A DNA stretch of 64,000 nt from Pseudomonadota bacterium (GTDB taxonomy: Bacteria > Pseudomonadota > Gammaproteobacteria > Burkholderiales > Burkholderiaceae_C), in assembly GCA_021845505.1 (NCBI GenBank), contig JAJZVU010000014.1, positions 19,842 through 83,841 on the forward strand, read 5' to 3'. A model generated the notes under the pieces. That model had not been told where the DNA came from, ran no database searches, and saw only the letters and a list, made by a program, of their open reading frames with translations. Made by a program: the position numbers and the translations under genes. Shown piece by piece: positions 8,409-18,525 of the stretch. Position 1 is the first letter of the stretch, and the number at the start of each line of letters is the position of its first letter.

Positions 8409-9347
8409 TCAGCGCGCGGCCTCGCGCAGCGCCTCGCCGACGCCGCCGGCCTCGCCGCGCTCGCCCAGTTGCCGCAGACGCTCGGCCTGCATCGCGAAGC
8501 GATCCTCCTGGGTCTTGAGCAGGCAGCCCAGGGTGCTGAGCAGCAGATCGAGGTCCTCGGGAAGCCGCTGCTGTCCCAGGCCATGCAGCGCACGGATCCA
8601 GTCCAGGGTCTCGGCGACGCCTGGGGTCTTGGCCAGGTCCTGCTTGCGCAGGGCCTGCACGAAGGCCACCGCCTGCTCGGCCAGCCGGATCTGCACCTGC
8701 GGCAGCGCCAGCCGCACGATGCGGGTCTCGCGTTCCAGGTCGGGATAGTCCAGGTAGTGGTACAGGCAGCGCCTGCGCAGCGCGTCGGACAGCTCGCGCG
8801 TGCCGTTGCTGGTCAGGATGACCTGCGGGATGCTGGTGGCGCGCACGGTGCCGATTTCCGGCACGGTGATCTGGTAGTCGGCCAGCACCTCGAGCAGGAA
8901 GGCCTCGAAGGCCTCGTCGGCGCGGTCGATCTCATCGATCAGCAGCACGCAGGGTTCGGGGGTGCTGATCGCCCGCAGCAGCGGCCGCTCGAGCAGGTAG
9001 TCGCGCCCGAACAGGTCCTGCTCGCGCAACGCCTGCTGGCTGTTCTCGTGCAGCCGGATGGCCATCAGCTGGCGGCCGTAGTTCCATTCGTAGGCCGCCT
9101 GCGACAGGTCCAGCCCCTCGAAGCACTGCAGCCGCACCAGCTGACGCGAGCCGGCACGCGCCAGCGCGCCGGCGAGCGCGGTCTTGCCGACCCCGGCGTC
9201 GCCCTCCACCAGCAGCGGACGCTGCAGGTCCTGCGCCAGCCAGCAGGCGGTCGCCAGGTCGGCGTCGGCGACGTAGCCGGCCTGGTGCAGCGCCTCGCGC
9301 AGCGCGCGCGGCGCCGCCAGGCCGGGCTGCGCTGCCGCCTGGCTCAT
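8409..9347 (-). CDS. coxD: CoxD-like MoxR-family AAA+ ATPase
   Basis: This 312-residue MoxR ATPase has Walker A GDAGVGKTAL (about residue 49), Walker B VLLIDEIDRAD, sensor 1 TSNGTRELSDALRRRCLYHYLDYP and the C-terminal lid domain. CoxD is a chaperone ATPase needed to build the [CuSMoO2] active site of form I CO dehydrogenase. The ATG at 9347 is taken because it forms an ATGA overlap with the coxG stop. The frame continues upstream only as antisense of coxG and coxL. Confidence 0.88.
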   Translation of the reverse strand: MSQAAAQPGLAAPRALREALHQAGYVADADLATACWLAQDLQRPLLVEGDAGVGKTALAGALARAGSRQLVRLQCFEGLDLSQAAYEWNYGRQLMAIRLHENSQQALREQDLFGRDYLLERPLLRAISTPEPCVLLIDEIDRADEAFEAFLLEVLADYQITVPEIGTVRATSIPQVILTSNGTRELSDALRRRCLYHYLDYPDLERETRIVRLALPQVQIRLAEQAVAFVQALRKQDLAKTPGVAETLDWIRALHGLGQQRLPEDLDLLLSTLGCLLKTQEDRFAMQAERLRQLGERGEAGGVGEALREAAR

Positions 9348-9979
9348 CGGGCCGGCCTGGCGAAGCGCGAGGCGAACCAGCCGCGGACCAGCGCCCACAG
9401 CAGCGCCAGGCCGTTGATCTCGCGTGCCGCCTGACGCGCGGGCGCGGCAGGCGCGGGCGGCTGCTGCGCGGCCTGCGCGGGGGGCACGGCGTCCGGCTGC
9501 GCCTGCGCCTGCGCCTGCGGCAGTTGGCGCGCCGCCTGCTCGAAGTTCTGCACGAACTGGCCGAGCATCATTTCCGACACCTGGACCATCATGCGGCCGC
9601 CGAACTGGGCGAACTTGCCGTTGACCACCACGCTGGCCTGCCCGAGCAGGCTGGCCTTCGCCGGCGACTCGGCCAGCGGCTCGATGACCGCGTTCAAGTC
9701 CATCGCCGCCGAGGAGCCGCCCTTGTCGGCACCCTTGGCGCGCAGCACCACGCGGCGCGCCTGGGGGTCGCATTCGACGACCTCGACGCTGCCGCCGAAC
9801 TGCGCCAGCGCCGGGCCGACCTTGACCTTCACCGCGCCCTTGTAGGAGTTCGCGGACAGCTGTTCGGTGATCTCGGCCCCCGGCATGCACCCGGCGAGCT
9901 GCCGCAGGTCCTGCAGCACAGCCCAGGCGCGTGCCGGGTCGACGTCCAGCGGATAGGTCTTGTCGATCTTGACTTCCAT
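9344..9979 (-). CDS. coxG: CoxG, SRPBCC-family CO dehydrogenase accessory protein
   Basis: This 211-residue protein carries a SRPBCC/START-like fold (about residues 1-145) with the CoxG pattern MEVKIDKTYPLDVDPARAWAVL, ELAGCMPGAE-type loop and GSSAAMDLNAVIEPLAESPAKASLLG. An Ala/Pro/Gln-rich linker (about 150-190) and a short hydrophobic C-terminal segment (INGLALLWALVRGWF) follow. That segment could attach it, and with it CODH, to the membrane. It begins 36 bases after coxL. Confidence 0.87.
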   Translation of the reverse strand: MEVKIDKTYPLDVDPARAWAVLQDLRQLAGCMPGAEITEQLSANSYKGAVKVKVGPALAQFGGSVEVVECDPQARRVVLRAKGADKGGSSAAMDLNAVIEPLAESPAKASLLGQASVVVNGKFAQFGGRMMVQVSEMMLGQFVQNFEQAARQLPQAQAQAQPDAVPPAQAAQQPPAPAAPARQAAREINGLALLWALVRGWFASRFARPAR

Positions 9980-10015
9980 GGTGTGTCTCGAAAGGGTCGG
10001 GCCGCGGCGCGGCGA

Positions 10016-12427
10016 TCAAGCCGCCACGCCGTGCTTGCGCAGTTCCTTCCACACGCGGAAGGAGTTGTGGGGCATGTCCATGTGGGTGACGCCGAGGTGG
10101 GCGAAGGCGTCGACCACCGCCGAGGTGAAGGTCGGGATCGATCCCACGTGGGGCGACTCGGCGACTCCCTTGGCGCCGATCGGGTGGTGGGGCGACGGCG
10201 TCACGGTGTAGTCGGTCTCCCACCTGGGAGCTTCCACCGCGGTGGGCAGGAAGTAGTCCATCAGGGTGTTGCCCAGCAGGTTGCCCTGGGCATCGAAGGG
10301 CATCTGCTGGCCCATCGCCACCGCGAATCCCTCGGTCAGCCCGCCGTGGATCTGGCCCTCGATGATCATCGGGTTGATGCGGGTGCCGCAATCGTCCAGC
10401 GCGTAGAAGCGCCGCACCTTGGTCTCGCCGGTGGCGCGGTCGATGTCGACCACGCACAGGTAGATTCCGAAGGGATAGGTGAAGTTCGGCGGGTCGTAGT
10501 AATGCACCGCCTCCAGCCCCGGCTCCATGCCGTCGGGCGGCTGGTGGTAGGCGGCCCAGGCGATGTCGTTCATGGTCTTGTAGCGCGAGTCGTCGCCCTT
10601 GACCTTGAAGCGATCGACCTCCCAGTCCAGGTCCTGTTCGCTGACCTCCAGCAGGTGGGCCGCGATGCGCCGCGCCTTGGCGTGGATCTTGCGCGCGGCC
10701 AGCGCGATCGCCGCGCCGGCCACCGGGGTCGAGCGGCTGCCGTAGGTGCCGAGCCCGTAGGGAGCGGTCGAGGTGTCACCCTCCTCGACCTGGATGACCT
10801 CGGAGGGGATGCCCAGTTCGGTGGCGATGATCTGGGCGTAGGTCGTCTGGTGCCCCTGCCCCTGGGTGATGGTGCCCATGCGGGCGATCGCGCTGCCGGT
10901 CGGATGCACCCGGATTTCACACGAATCGAACATCCCCACGCCCAGGATGTCGCACATCTTGCTCGGGCCGGCGCCGACGACCTCGGTGAAGGTGACCAGG
11001 CCGATGCCCATCAGCGTCGGGCAGTCCGGATCGGCGCGCTTGGCCGCCTGCTCGGCGCGCAGCGCCTTGTAGTCGACCGCGTCCAGCACCTTGTCGAGCG
11101 CGGTGTGGTAGTCCCCCGAGTCGTAGTCGAAGCCGAAAGGGCTGCGGTAGGGGAACTGCTCCTTGCGGATGAAATTGCGGGCGCGGATCTCGGCCTTGTC
11201 CATTCCCAGCTTCTGCGCCAGCACGTCGACCATGCGCTCGATCAGGTACACCGCCTCGGTGACGCGGAACGAACAGCGGTACGCGACGCCTCCCGGAGCC
11301 TTGTTGGTGTAGACCCCCTTGACCTCGGCATGCGCGGCGGCGATGTCGTAGGAACCCGAGCAGATGTGGAACAGTCCGGCCGGGAACTTGCTCGGGTCGG
11401 CGCAGGCATCGAAGGCGCCGTGGTCGGCCAGCACCTTCACGCGCAGCCCGAGGATGCGGCCGTCGGCGGTGGCCGCGAGTTCGCCGTCCATGTGGTAGTC
11501 GCGGGCGAAGGCGGTGGTGGAGATGTTCTCGATGCGGTCCTCCACCCACTTCACGGGCCGCCCCAGCACGATGGAGGCGACGATCGCGCAGACGTAGCCC
11601 GGGTAGACCCCGACCTTGTTGCCGAAGCCGCCGCCGATATCGGGGCTGATGATCCGCACCTTGGACTCGGGAATTCCCGACAGCATGGACACCACGGTGC
11701 GCACCACGTGCGGCGCCTGCGAGGTCATCCAGGTGGTCAGTTCGCCGCGCACCGGATCGAAGCTGGCCACGCAGCCGCAGGTTTCCAGCGGGCAGGGATG
11801 CACCCGCGGGTAGTACATGTGCTGCGACACCGTGACCTCGGCCCTGGCGAACGCGGCGTCGGCCGCTTCCTTGTCGCCCGCCTGCCAGGTGAAGATGTGG
11901 TTGGGATGCTCGCGCGCGCCATGCGCGCCGCTGGTCTTGCCGGCCAGGTCCTCGCGCAGCACCGGCGCGTCGGCGGCCAGCGCGGCGTAGGGGTCGATGA
12001 CCGGCGGCAGTTCGTCGTACTCCACCTCCACCGCCTCCACCGCGTCGGCGGCGATGTAGCGGTCGTCGGCGATGACAATGGCCACTTCCTGCATCTGGAA
12101 GTGCACCTTTTCGTCGGCCAGCACCGCGGCCACGTCGCCTGCCAGCGTGGGCATCCAGTGCAGTTTCAGCGGCTTGAGGTCGTCGGCGGTCAGCACCGCG
12201 TGCACGCCGGGGATCGCCAGCGCGGCCTCCTTGTGGATCTTCCGGATGCGGGCATGGGCGACCGGCGAGCGCACGATGTCCATGTGCAGCATCGCCGGCA
12301 GCTTGATGTCGTCGACGTAGTTGCCCTTGCCCTGAATGAAGCGGGCGTCTTCCTTGCGCAGGCGCGAGGCGCCCATCCCGGCCAAGGCGAGTTCGCGGGC
12401 CTCGGCGGTGTCAGCCGGTGCGTTCAT
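10016..12427 (-). CDS. coxL: Form I aerobic CO dehydrogenase large (molybdenum) subunit
   Basis: This 803-residue subunit of the xanthine oxidase family oxidises CO to CO2 at a molybdenum-copper centre. The active-site loop reads AYRCSFR with Cys385, the Cu-binding cysteine (Cys388 in Oligotropha). AYXCSFR defines form I (true CODH), while form II enzymes have AYRGAGR. Further family regions are GGGFGNKVGVYPGY, the cofactor-binding QGQGHQTTYAQI and the C-terminal GAKGVAESPHVGSIPTFTSAVVDAF with the catalytic Glu. It is co-transcribed with coxM and coxS upstream and with maturation genes downstream, so a complete respiratory CO oxidation system is likely. Confidence 0.96.
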   Translation of the reverse strand: MNAPADTAEARELALAGMGASRLRKEDARFIQGKGNYVDDIKLPAMLHMDIVRSPVAHARIRKIHKEAALAIPGVHAVLTADDLKPLKLHWMPTLAGDVAAVLADEKVHFQMQEVAIVIADDRYIAADAVEAVEVEYDELPPVIDPYAALAADAPVLREDLAGKTSGAHGAREHPNHIFTWQAGDKEAADAAFARAEVTVSQHMYYPRVHPCPLETCGCVASFDPVRGELTTWMTSQAPHVVRTVVSMLSGIPESKVRIISPDIGGGFGNKVGVYPGYVCAIVASIVLGRPVKWVEDRIENISTTAFARDYHMDGELAATADGRILGLRVKVLADHGAFDACADPSKFPAGLFHICSGSYDIAAAHAEVKGVYTNKAPGGVAYRCSFRVTEAVYLIERMVDVLAQKLGMDKAEIRARNFIRKEQFPYRSPFGFDYDSGDYHTALDKVLDAVDYKALRAEQAAKRADPDCPTLMGIGLVTFTEVVGAGPSKMCDILGVGMFDSCEIRVHPTGSAIARMGTITQGQGHQTTYAQIIATELGIPSEVIQVEEGDTSTAPYGLGTYGSRSTPVAGAAIALAARKIHAKARRIAAHLLEVSEQDLDWEVDRFKVKGDDSRYKTMNDIAWAAYHQPPDGMEPGLEAVHYYDPPNFTYPFGIYLCVVDIDRATGETKVRRFYALDDCGTRINPMIIEGQIHGGLTEGFAVAMGQQMPFDAQGNLLGNTLMDYFLPTAVEAPRWETDYTVTPSPHHPIGAKGVAESPHVGSIPTFTSAVVDAFAHLGVTHMDMPHNSFRVWKELRKHGVAA

Positions 12428-12475
12428 CGGTGGTGTCTCCCTGTGTGGACTGCGGGGAATCGAGGCGCCTGGGCC

Positions 12476-12967
<492 letters not shown>

Positions 12968-12984
12968 TTGCGGCTCCTCCGGGT

Positions 12985-13845
12985 TCAGGCGCAACGCGAC
13001 CATGCCTTGCTCAGCGCGCGCTTGACCATCTGCGCGGCCATCGCGGTCTTGTATTCCACGTCGCCGCGCAGGTCCTCCGCCGGCTCGCAGATCGCCGCCG
13101 CCGCGTCGGCCGCGGCCTGCAGCGACGCCGCGTCCAGGCCGCGACCGCGCAGCAGGTCCTCGGCGGCCGTCGCGCGCAGCGCGGTCGGCCCGACGTTGGT
13201 GAGGGCGATGCGCACGTGCTCGATGCGCTCGCCCTGGCGGCGCAGCACCGCCGCGCAACCCGCGGTGGCCCAGTCGCCGGTCTTGCGCTTGAGCTTTTCG
13301 TAGGCCCAGCCGGTACCGGCCTTGAATGCCGGAACGCGGATTTCGCACAGCACCTCGTCGTCCTGCATCGCCGTCATGTAGGTGCCGAGGAAAAAGCCGT
13401 CGGCGGCGACGCTGCGCCGGCCCTTCGGCCCCTGCAGCACCAGCCTGGCATCGAGCGCGATGGCCAGCGCCGGGTGGTCGTTGCCGGGATCGCCGTGGGC
13501 GATGTCGCCACCGATGGTCCCGCGGTTGCGCACCTGGGGGTCGGCGATCAGCGCCGCCGCCTCGGGCAGCAGCGGCACCTTGGCGCGCAGCACCTCGGAC
13601 GCGATGAGGTCGTTTTCCACGGTCATCGCACCGATCACCACGGTGTCGCCGCGATCGTGGATGCCGCGCAGCTCGTCGATGCGGTTGAGGTCGATCAGGT
13701 TGGCCGGCTGGGCGAAGCGCAGCTTCATCATCGGCAGCAGGCTGTGCCCCCCGGCCAGCAGCTTGGCGTCGCCCAGGCTGCCGAGCAGCGCGACCGCCTC
13801 GTCCACCGAGCGCGGGACGTGGTACTCGAAACGCGGTGGGATCAT
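12985..13845 (-). CDS. coxM: CO dehydrogenase medium (FAD) subunit
   Basis: This 286-residue FAD subunit has the two characteristic FAD-binding motifs, AGGHSLLP (about residue 31) and [11 protein letters not shown] (about residue 109), followed by the CO dehydrogenase flavoprotein C-terminal domain. It passes electrons from the Fe-S clusters to the respiratory quinone pool. It is the first structural gene of the operon, preceded by a relatively AT-rich promoter region and the rcoM regulator. Confidence 0.95.
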   Translation of the reverse strand: MIPPRFEYHVPRSVDEAVALLGSLGDAKLLAGGHSLLPMMKLRFAQPANLIDLNRIDELRGIHDRGDTVVIGAMTVENDLIASEVLRAKVPLLPEAAALIADPQVRNRGTIGGDIAHGDPGNDHPALAIALDARLVLQGPKGRRSVAADGFFLGTYMTAMQDDEVLCEIRVPAFKAGTGWAYEKLKRKTGDWATAGCAAVLRRQGERIEHVRIALTNVGPTALRATAAEDLLRGRGLDAASLQAAADAAAAICEPAEDLRGDVEYKTAMAAQMVKRALSKAWSRCA

Positions 13846-13865
13846 CGATGTCTCCGATTTGTCCA

Positions 13866-13960
13866 GGACAGGCGAACTATAAATATTCGACGGATGCTTT
13901 GCATTCGATCAAAGTTTCGGTCGATTTATTCACGAAACGACGGAATCTATGCACGAATTG
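13866..13960 (-). promoter_or_regulatory. Candidate RcoM-controlled cox promoter region
   Basis: This is the most AT-rich stretch of the locus, between rcoM and coxM. On the minus strand TTCGTG occurs at 13957-13952 and again at 13936-13931, a 21-bp period (two helical turns on one face), with a related TTCCGT between them. Downstream is a perfect inverted repeat ATGC-TTT-GCAT at 13894-13904 and the -10-like TATTTA/TTTATA near 13880. No good -35 box is visible, as expected for an activator-dependent promoter. The assignment to RcoM is inference. Confidence 0.45.
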
Positions 13961-13988
13961 CACGCCGCCGTCCATGAAACGGCCGCGA

Positions 13989-14008
13989 GCGCGGCGAAGC
14001 CGCCGCGC
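13989..14008 (-). terminator. Hairpin downstream of rcoM
   Basis: A perfect 8-bp stem, GCGCGGCG and CGCCGCGC, encloses a 4-base loop about 56 bases after the rcoM stop. No T-run follows. It could attenuate rcoM read-through into cox or be a simple RNA 3' structure. Confidence 0.4.
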
Positions 14009-14063
14009 AATCCGGGAAAGTCCCTAGCCGGGCGTCGAAAGACCGGAAGGGATCGCTGCGGGC

Positions 14064-14834
14064 TCAGGCGCCGCGCATCACGCCCAGCGCTGCGCGCAGC
14101 CGGGACACCTCGGCGCGCGACACCGGCACCCACACCGGCGGCTCGCCGCGCACCTGCACCCGCGTCTTGCCGTCGGCGCGCCCGAGTTCGAGCACCGCAT
14201 CCAGGTTGACGATGTAGCAGCGGTGCACCCGCAGGAAGCGCTGGGCGTCGAGCCGCGCCTGCAGGTCGCCGATGCTCAGGTTGCAGAACTGCCAGCCCAT
14301 GCTGGTCAGCACCCGTGTGTAGTGGGCCTGCGATTCCAGCAGCACCACGTCGGCGGTGTCGACGAAGGTCACGCGATGGTTGGCCACCAGCGGGATGCGC
14401 GCGAGCAGCCGCTTGTCGGAGCGCCCCGGCGGCGCGATGGCCGCTGCCGCGGGCGCCTCGCCCTGCACCACCAGCTGGGTGACGTCGTAGAACACCAGCG
14501 CGAAGCCGGTGGTCTGCCCCGCCTCGCCGGCCAGCCGGGTCACCTTGATCAACAGCACCTGCTCGGGGATGTTGATGATCATGGTCATCGGCAGACCATG
14601 GGCCACCGGGCACGACGAGGCCTGGTCGAGCAGGAACGAAACCTTGGCCGCCGATTGCGCCGGATGGAACGAGGTCACCAGCTTGTCGAAGGGCTGCCTC
14701 TCGCCGACCGGCAGCACGCGGCGCGCGAAATCGTTCATGGCCAGCACCCGCCTGTGGGGGTCGAGGTGCACCACTCCGACTTCGAACTTCTCGAACAGGT
14801 ACAAGGCCGAGCCCGGGGCCTGCGGCGCTGCCAT
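14064..14834 (-). CDS. rcoM: RcoM-type heme PAS-LytTR carbon monoxide sensor/activator
   Basis: This 256-residue single-component regulator has an N-terminal PAS domain (about 10-120) and a C-terminal LytTR DNA-binding domain (about 150-250; RVHRCYIVNLDAVLEL). In Burkholderia xenovorans RcoM-2, as I recall it, heme is bound by His74 and Met104, with Cys94 as the ferric ligand. The corresponding stretch here holds His57 (TSFHPAQ), Cys75 (SSCPVAHG) and Met85 (MTMIINIP) in the same order and spacing. CO replaces the Met ligand and activates DNA binding. GAGGAG precedes the ATG at 14834. The gene lies directly upstream of coxM on the same strand and is divergent from the nuclease gene. Confidence 0.88.
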   Translation of the reverse strand: MAAPQAPGSALYLFEKFEVGVVHLDPHRRVLAMNDFARRVLPVGERQPFDKLVTSFHPAQSAAKVSFLLDQASSCPVAHGLPMTMIINIPEQVLLIKVTRLAGEAGQTTGFALVFYDVTQLVVQGEAPAAAAIAPPGRSDKRLLARIPLVANHRVTFVDTADVVLLESQAHYTRVLTSMGWQFCNLSIGDLQARLDAQRFLRVHRCYIVNLDAVLELGRADGKTRVQVRGEPPVWVPVSRAEVSRLRAALGVMRGA

Positions 14835-14933
14835 GGCTTTCTCCTCGCTGGACGGCCCGCGCCAGCGTAGTGGCCGCGGCGGCAGGCCGCAAGCCGGGCT
14901 GCGCCGCCGACCCGCCGCAGGCACAATCGCGGG

Positions 14934-16397
14934 ATGCTTCCGAGTTACCTGCTGCTCGATCTGGAGACCACCGGAGGCGACCCGGTACGCGACCGCATCA
15001 CCGAGATCGCCGCGATGCGGATCGACGACGGCCAGGTCCGCGCGAGCTGGCACAGCCTGGTCCGTCCGGGCTGCCCGATCCCCCCGCTCATCCAGCGCCT
15101 GACCGGGATCACCGACGCGATGGTCGCGTCGGCGCCGGCCTTCGAGGACCTGCTGGCGGACCTGCTGCCGCTGCTCGATGGCGCGGTACTGGTGGCCCAC
15201 AACGTGCGCTTCGACCACGGATTCCTGAAGAACGCGCTGGCGCGCGCAGGCGTGGAGCGCAGGCTGCGCACCCTGTGCACCGTCAGGCTGTCGCGGCGAC
15301 TGGAGCCGCAATGCCGGGGCCACGGCCTGGACGCGCTGATCCGCCGCCACGCGCTGCCCAACCCGCAGCGCCACCGCGCGATGGGCGACGTGCAGGTGCT
15401 GCACGCCTGGCTGGCGCGCATGGCCGAGATCCATGGCGCGGCCGTCGTGCGGCAGCATGCCCAGGCGCTGCTGCAGACCGCGGCCAGCCTGCCCGCGCAA
15501 TTGCACACCGACGTCGACTCGCTGCCCGACGGCCCCGGGGTCTACCTGTTCCATGGCGACGGCGAGCTGCCGCTGTACATCGGCAAGAGCGTGCAGGTGC
15601 GCCGGCGCGTGCTTTCGCACTTCCAGGCCGACCACGCCGACGCCCGGGAGATGCGGCTCAGCCAGCAGGTCCGGCGCATCGAGGTGCTGCCCACCGCGGG
15701 GGAATTCGGAGCCCTGCTGCTGGAGGCACGGCTGGTCAAGCAGTTGCAGCCGCTGCACAACCGCCGGCTGCGGCGCGACAACCGGCTGTGCAGCTGGCGC
15801 CTGCAGGCCGACCCTCGCCAGCGCCCGCTGCTGGTGCTCGCGCGAGACGAGGAACTGCAGCCCGGCGAATTCGATCGGCTGTACGGCGTGTACCGCAGCC
15901 GCCGCCAGGCGCAGCAGCGGCTGCGCGACATCGCCGGGCAGCACGCGCTGTGCCAGCGGGTGCTCGGGCTGGAGCCCGGCAGCGGACGCTGCTTCGCCCA
16001 CCAGCTGGGGCGCTGCCGCGGCGCCTGCTGCGGCGACGAGGACCTCGAGCTGCACGCGCAGCGCGTGCAGGACGCGCTGCACGGCGAACGCCTGCGGGCG
16101 TGGCCCTACGCCGGACCGCTGCTGCTGCGCGAGATCAGCGCCGACGGACAGCGCAGCCAGGTGCATGTGTTCGAGCAATGGCGCCATCTGGGCAGCGCCG
16201 ACGACCAGGCCGGGCTGCGGCGGCTGCTCGCCGAGCGCCGGTCCGCCGGCGCGCTGGCCTTCGACCTCGACACCTACCGCCTGCTGCTCGCCCGGCTGGC
16301 CGGGCTGGCCGCGGGCGGCGGGCAGGGCCAGTCGCGCCTGTCGGTCGAACTCATCCCCGCAGGCTGCGAGCACGGACGCGAGGGCGCGCGTGGGTGA
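14934..16397 (+). CDS. DnaQ-like 3'-5' exonuclease fused to a UvrC/Cho-like GIY-YIG domain
   Basis: This 487-residue fusion has a DEDD-type exonuclease at the N-terminus: ExoI LLDLETTG (about residue 7), ExoII AHNVRFD and ExoIII HRAMGDVQ, the DEDDh form. A GIY-YIG nuclease domain follows from about residue 200 (GPGVYLFHGDGELPLYIGKS), with an Arg-rich helix and the catalytic-type Glu in EFGALLLEARLVK. The C-terminal half resembles Cho/UvrC and contains a Cys cluster (GRCFAHQLGRCRGACCG). Such fusions occur in many beta- and gammaproteobacteria and are thought to act in DNA repair. The exact role is not known. The gene overlaps nothing and stands alone. Confidence 0.85.
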   Translation: MLPSYLLLDLETTGGDPVRDRITEIAAMRIDDGQVRASWHSLVRPGCPIPPLIQRLTGITDAMVASAPAFEDLLADLLPLLDGAVLVAHNVRFDHGFLKNALARAGVERRLRTLCTVRLSRRLEPQCRGHGLDALIRRHALPNPQRHRAMGDVQVLHAWLARMAEIHGAAVVRQHAQALLQTAASLPAQLHTDVDSLPDGPGVYLFHGDGELPLYIGKSVQVRRRVLSHFQADHADAREMRLSQQVRRIEVLPTAGEFGALLLEARLVKQLQPLHNRRLRRDNRLCSWRLQADPRQRPLLVLARDEELQPGEFDRLYGVYRSRRQAQQRLRDIAGQHALCQRVLGLEPGSGRCFAHQLGRCRGACCGDEDLELHAQRVQDALHGERLRAWPYAGPLLLREISADGQRSQVHVFEQWRHLGSADDQAGLRRLLAERRSAGALAFDLDTYRLLLARLAGLAAGGGQGQSRLSVELIPAGCEHGREGARG

Positions 16398-16408
16398 CCC
16401 GCCCGCCG

Positions 16409-18355
16409 TCAGCCTCCCGGCTCGGCGCGCAGCTTGCGCCACAGGGTGCTGCGCGCGATGCCCAGGCGGGCGCAGGCCAGCGCGCGGTCGCCCCCGCATT
16501 CGCGCAGCGTGCGCTCGATGACCTCGCGCTCGGATTCGGCGCGGCGCTGCGCCAGCGCCCCGCCGCCGGCCGGCGCGTCGGCCGGGCGCGCCAGTTCGGG
16601 CAGCAGGTCGCGCAGCGCCTGCGCGCTCAGCGCCTCGGGGTCGAACGCGGCGGCGCAGGCCACGCGTTCGACCAGGTTCTCCAGTTCGCGCACATTGCCC
16701 GGCCAGGAGTAGGCCGGCGCGGCATCCACGCATTGGCGCAGCACCCGCAGCAGATGCGGCCCCGAGGCCGCTGGCGCGGCGCCGCGCGCCAGCGCCTTGT
16801 CCAGCAGGTGCGCCGCCAGCGCGCCCAGGTCCTCGCGCCGCTCGCGCAGGCTCGGCAATTCCAGGCGCAGGATGTTCAGCCGGTAGTACAGGTCGCGCCG
16901 GAACTCCCCCGACTCGATGCGCGACGGCAGGTCGCGATGGGTGGCCGCGATCACCCGCACGTCCACCGGAGTCGGCTCGGTCGCGCCGATGCGCCAGATC
17001 TCGCGCTCCTGCAGCACGCGCAGCAAGCGGGTCTGCAGCGGGACCGGCATGTCGCCGATTTCGTCCAGGAACAGCGTGCCGGTGTGCGCGGCCTCGAACA
17101 ACCCGGGCTTGCCGGCCTTGCGCGCGCCGGTGAACGCGCCCTCCTCGTAGCCGAAGAGTTCGCTCTCCAGCAGGCTCTCGGGGAAGGCCGCGCAATTGAC
17201 CGCGACGAAGGGCTGCGCGCGCCGCCGGCTGGCCGCGTGCATGCCCTGCGCGAACAGCTCCTTGCCGGTTCCGCTCTCGCCGACGATCAGCACCGTGGCC
17301 TCGCTGCGCGCGAAGCGCTGCGCCTGCTCGCGGGCGCGCTGCATCGGCAGGCTGTCGCCGACCAGGTCGGACAGCCGCCAGCGCGTGGCCAGCGCCGCCG
17401 GGCGGGCGCGCGAACGCAGGCTGCGGTCGACGCGCTGGATGGTCGCCGGGTCCTGGCAGGTCAGCACGGCGCCGGTGCGCACCCCGCGCTCGACGATCGG
17501 CGAGCGGCTGACCACCAGGGTCTGTGCGCGAAAGCGCACGATGTCGTCGGCCTGCTCGGTGCCGTCGCGCAACGCGGCGGCCAGGCTGAACTCCGGCGCG
17601 ACCTCCCCCAGCACCCGGCCGAGCAGCTGCTGGCGGCCGCGGCCGAGCAGCCGCTGCATCGGCGGGTTCACGGCCTCGATGCGCTCACCCTCGTCGACCG
17701 CGACCACGCCGTCGCGCAACTGCTCGAGGATGGTGTTCAGGCGCTCGCGCTTGGCGGCGGCGATGCGTGCGGCGCGGGCGACCTCGACCGCGTCGTCGAT
17801 CGCCGCCCGCACCGCGTCGTGGGAGTACAGCAGCACGCCGCGCATGCCCATCTGCTCGGCCAGGTCCAGCACCATGCCCGGCGCGACGACGACCTCGATT
17901 CCGGCGTCGCGCAATTCGCGCACGCAGGCCGCCGCGTCGGCCTCGCTGTGGTAGCTGCGCTGCACGATGTGCAGCGCGAAGTCGCGGCTGAAGCGCTCGA
18001 CCTCGCTGCTGGTCGCGCCGAAGCTCACCAGCGCGATGCGCCGCGAGATGCTGCGCGCGCGGGCCAGCGCCAGCATGAGGTCGAAGCCGCCGACCTTGAC
18101 CAGCACCACCGGCAGCTCGGTTCGACTGCGCAGGAAGTCCCCGTGCAAACCGGCCGCGACCAGCACGTCGACCCCCTGCGCACAGCGCCGCGCCTCGATC
18201 TCCGCCAGCGCTTCGTCGAAGCCCCGGTCGACCACGTCGACCCGCGCCCGCTGGGCGTATTCGGGCGCCACTTCGTGCAACAGCTGCTTCAGGCGCAGGA
18301 AGCCGATGGCCAGGATGCGCGGCGGGGATTCGGGCGCTGGGGGGAGAGCGGACAT
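16409..18355 (-). CDS. prpR: PrpR, sigma-54-dependent activator of propionate catabolism
   Basis: This 648-residue enhancer-binding protein has an N-terminal PrpR sensor domain (about 1-190), which in the family binds 2-methylcitrate. A PAS-like segment, an AAA+ sigma-54 domain with Walker A GESGTGKE and the sigma-54 contact motif GAFTGA, and a C-terminal Fis-type helix-turn-helix ([15 protein letters not shown]) follow. The start at 18355 ([10 protein letters not shown]) is the first that begins the conserved domain. It is divergent from prpBCD, whose promoter has perfect -24/-12 elements. Confidence 0.93.
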   Translation of the reverse strand: MSALPPAPESPPRILAIGFLRLKQLLHEVAPEYAQRARVDVVDRGFDEALAEIEARRCAQGVDVLVAAGLHGDFLRSRTELPVVLVKVGGFDLMLALARARSISRRIALVSFGATSSEVERFSRDFALHIVQRSYHSEADAAACVRELRDAGIEVVVAPGMVLDLAEQMGMRGVLLYSHDAVRAAIDDAVEVARAARIAAAKRERLNTILEQLRDGVVAVDEGERIEAVNPPMQRLLGRGRQQLLGRVLGEVAPEFSLAAALRDGTEQADDIVRFRAQTLVVSRSPIVERGVRTGAVLTCQDPATIQRVDRSLRSRARPAALATRWRLSDLVGDSLPMQRAREQAQRFARSEATVLIVGESGTGKELFAQGMHAASRRRAQPFVAVNCAAFPESLLESELFGYEEGAFTGARKAGKPGLFEAAHTGTLFLDEIGDMPVPLQTRLLRVLQEREIWRIGATEPTPVDVRVIAATHRDLPSRIESGEFRRDLYYRLNILRLELPSLRERREDLGALAAHLLDKALARGAAPAASGPHLLRVLRQCVDAAPAYSWPGNVRELENLVERVACAAAFDPEALSAQALRDLLPELARPADAPAGGGALAQRRAESEREVIERTLRECGGDRALACARLGIARSTLWRKLRAEPGG

Positions 18356-18473
18356 GGCTTGACGGCGGGAACCGGGATGCCATTGTTTCATCCTTGCGAC
18401 GCATTTTCCAGTTTTGCAACGATGCGCCGGCAACACCCCCCGTTCCCTGTCGGAACCGCTCGCCGGCAACGCG

Positions 18474-18489
18474 TGGCACGCTCCTTGCA
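18474..18489 (+). promoter_or_regulatory. Sigma-54 (-24/-12) promoter of prpBCD
   Basis: TGGCAC at 18474-18479, five bases, then TTGCA at 18485-18489 match the TGGCAC-N5-TTGCA consensus exactly. It is 37 bases before the prpB ATG and downstream of PrpR, a sigma-54 activator. A possible upstream activator site is the TTGC-N18-GCAA arrangement between about 18394 and 18419. Confidence 0.88.
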
Positions 18490-18525
18490 GCTGTCGGCGA
18501 GCACCCTCCTTCTCACGCGACTGCC

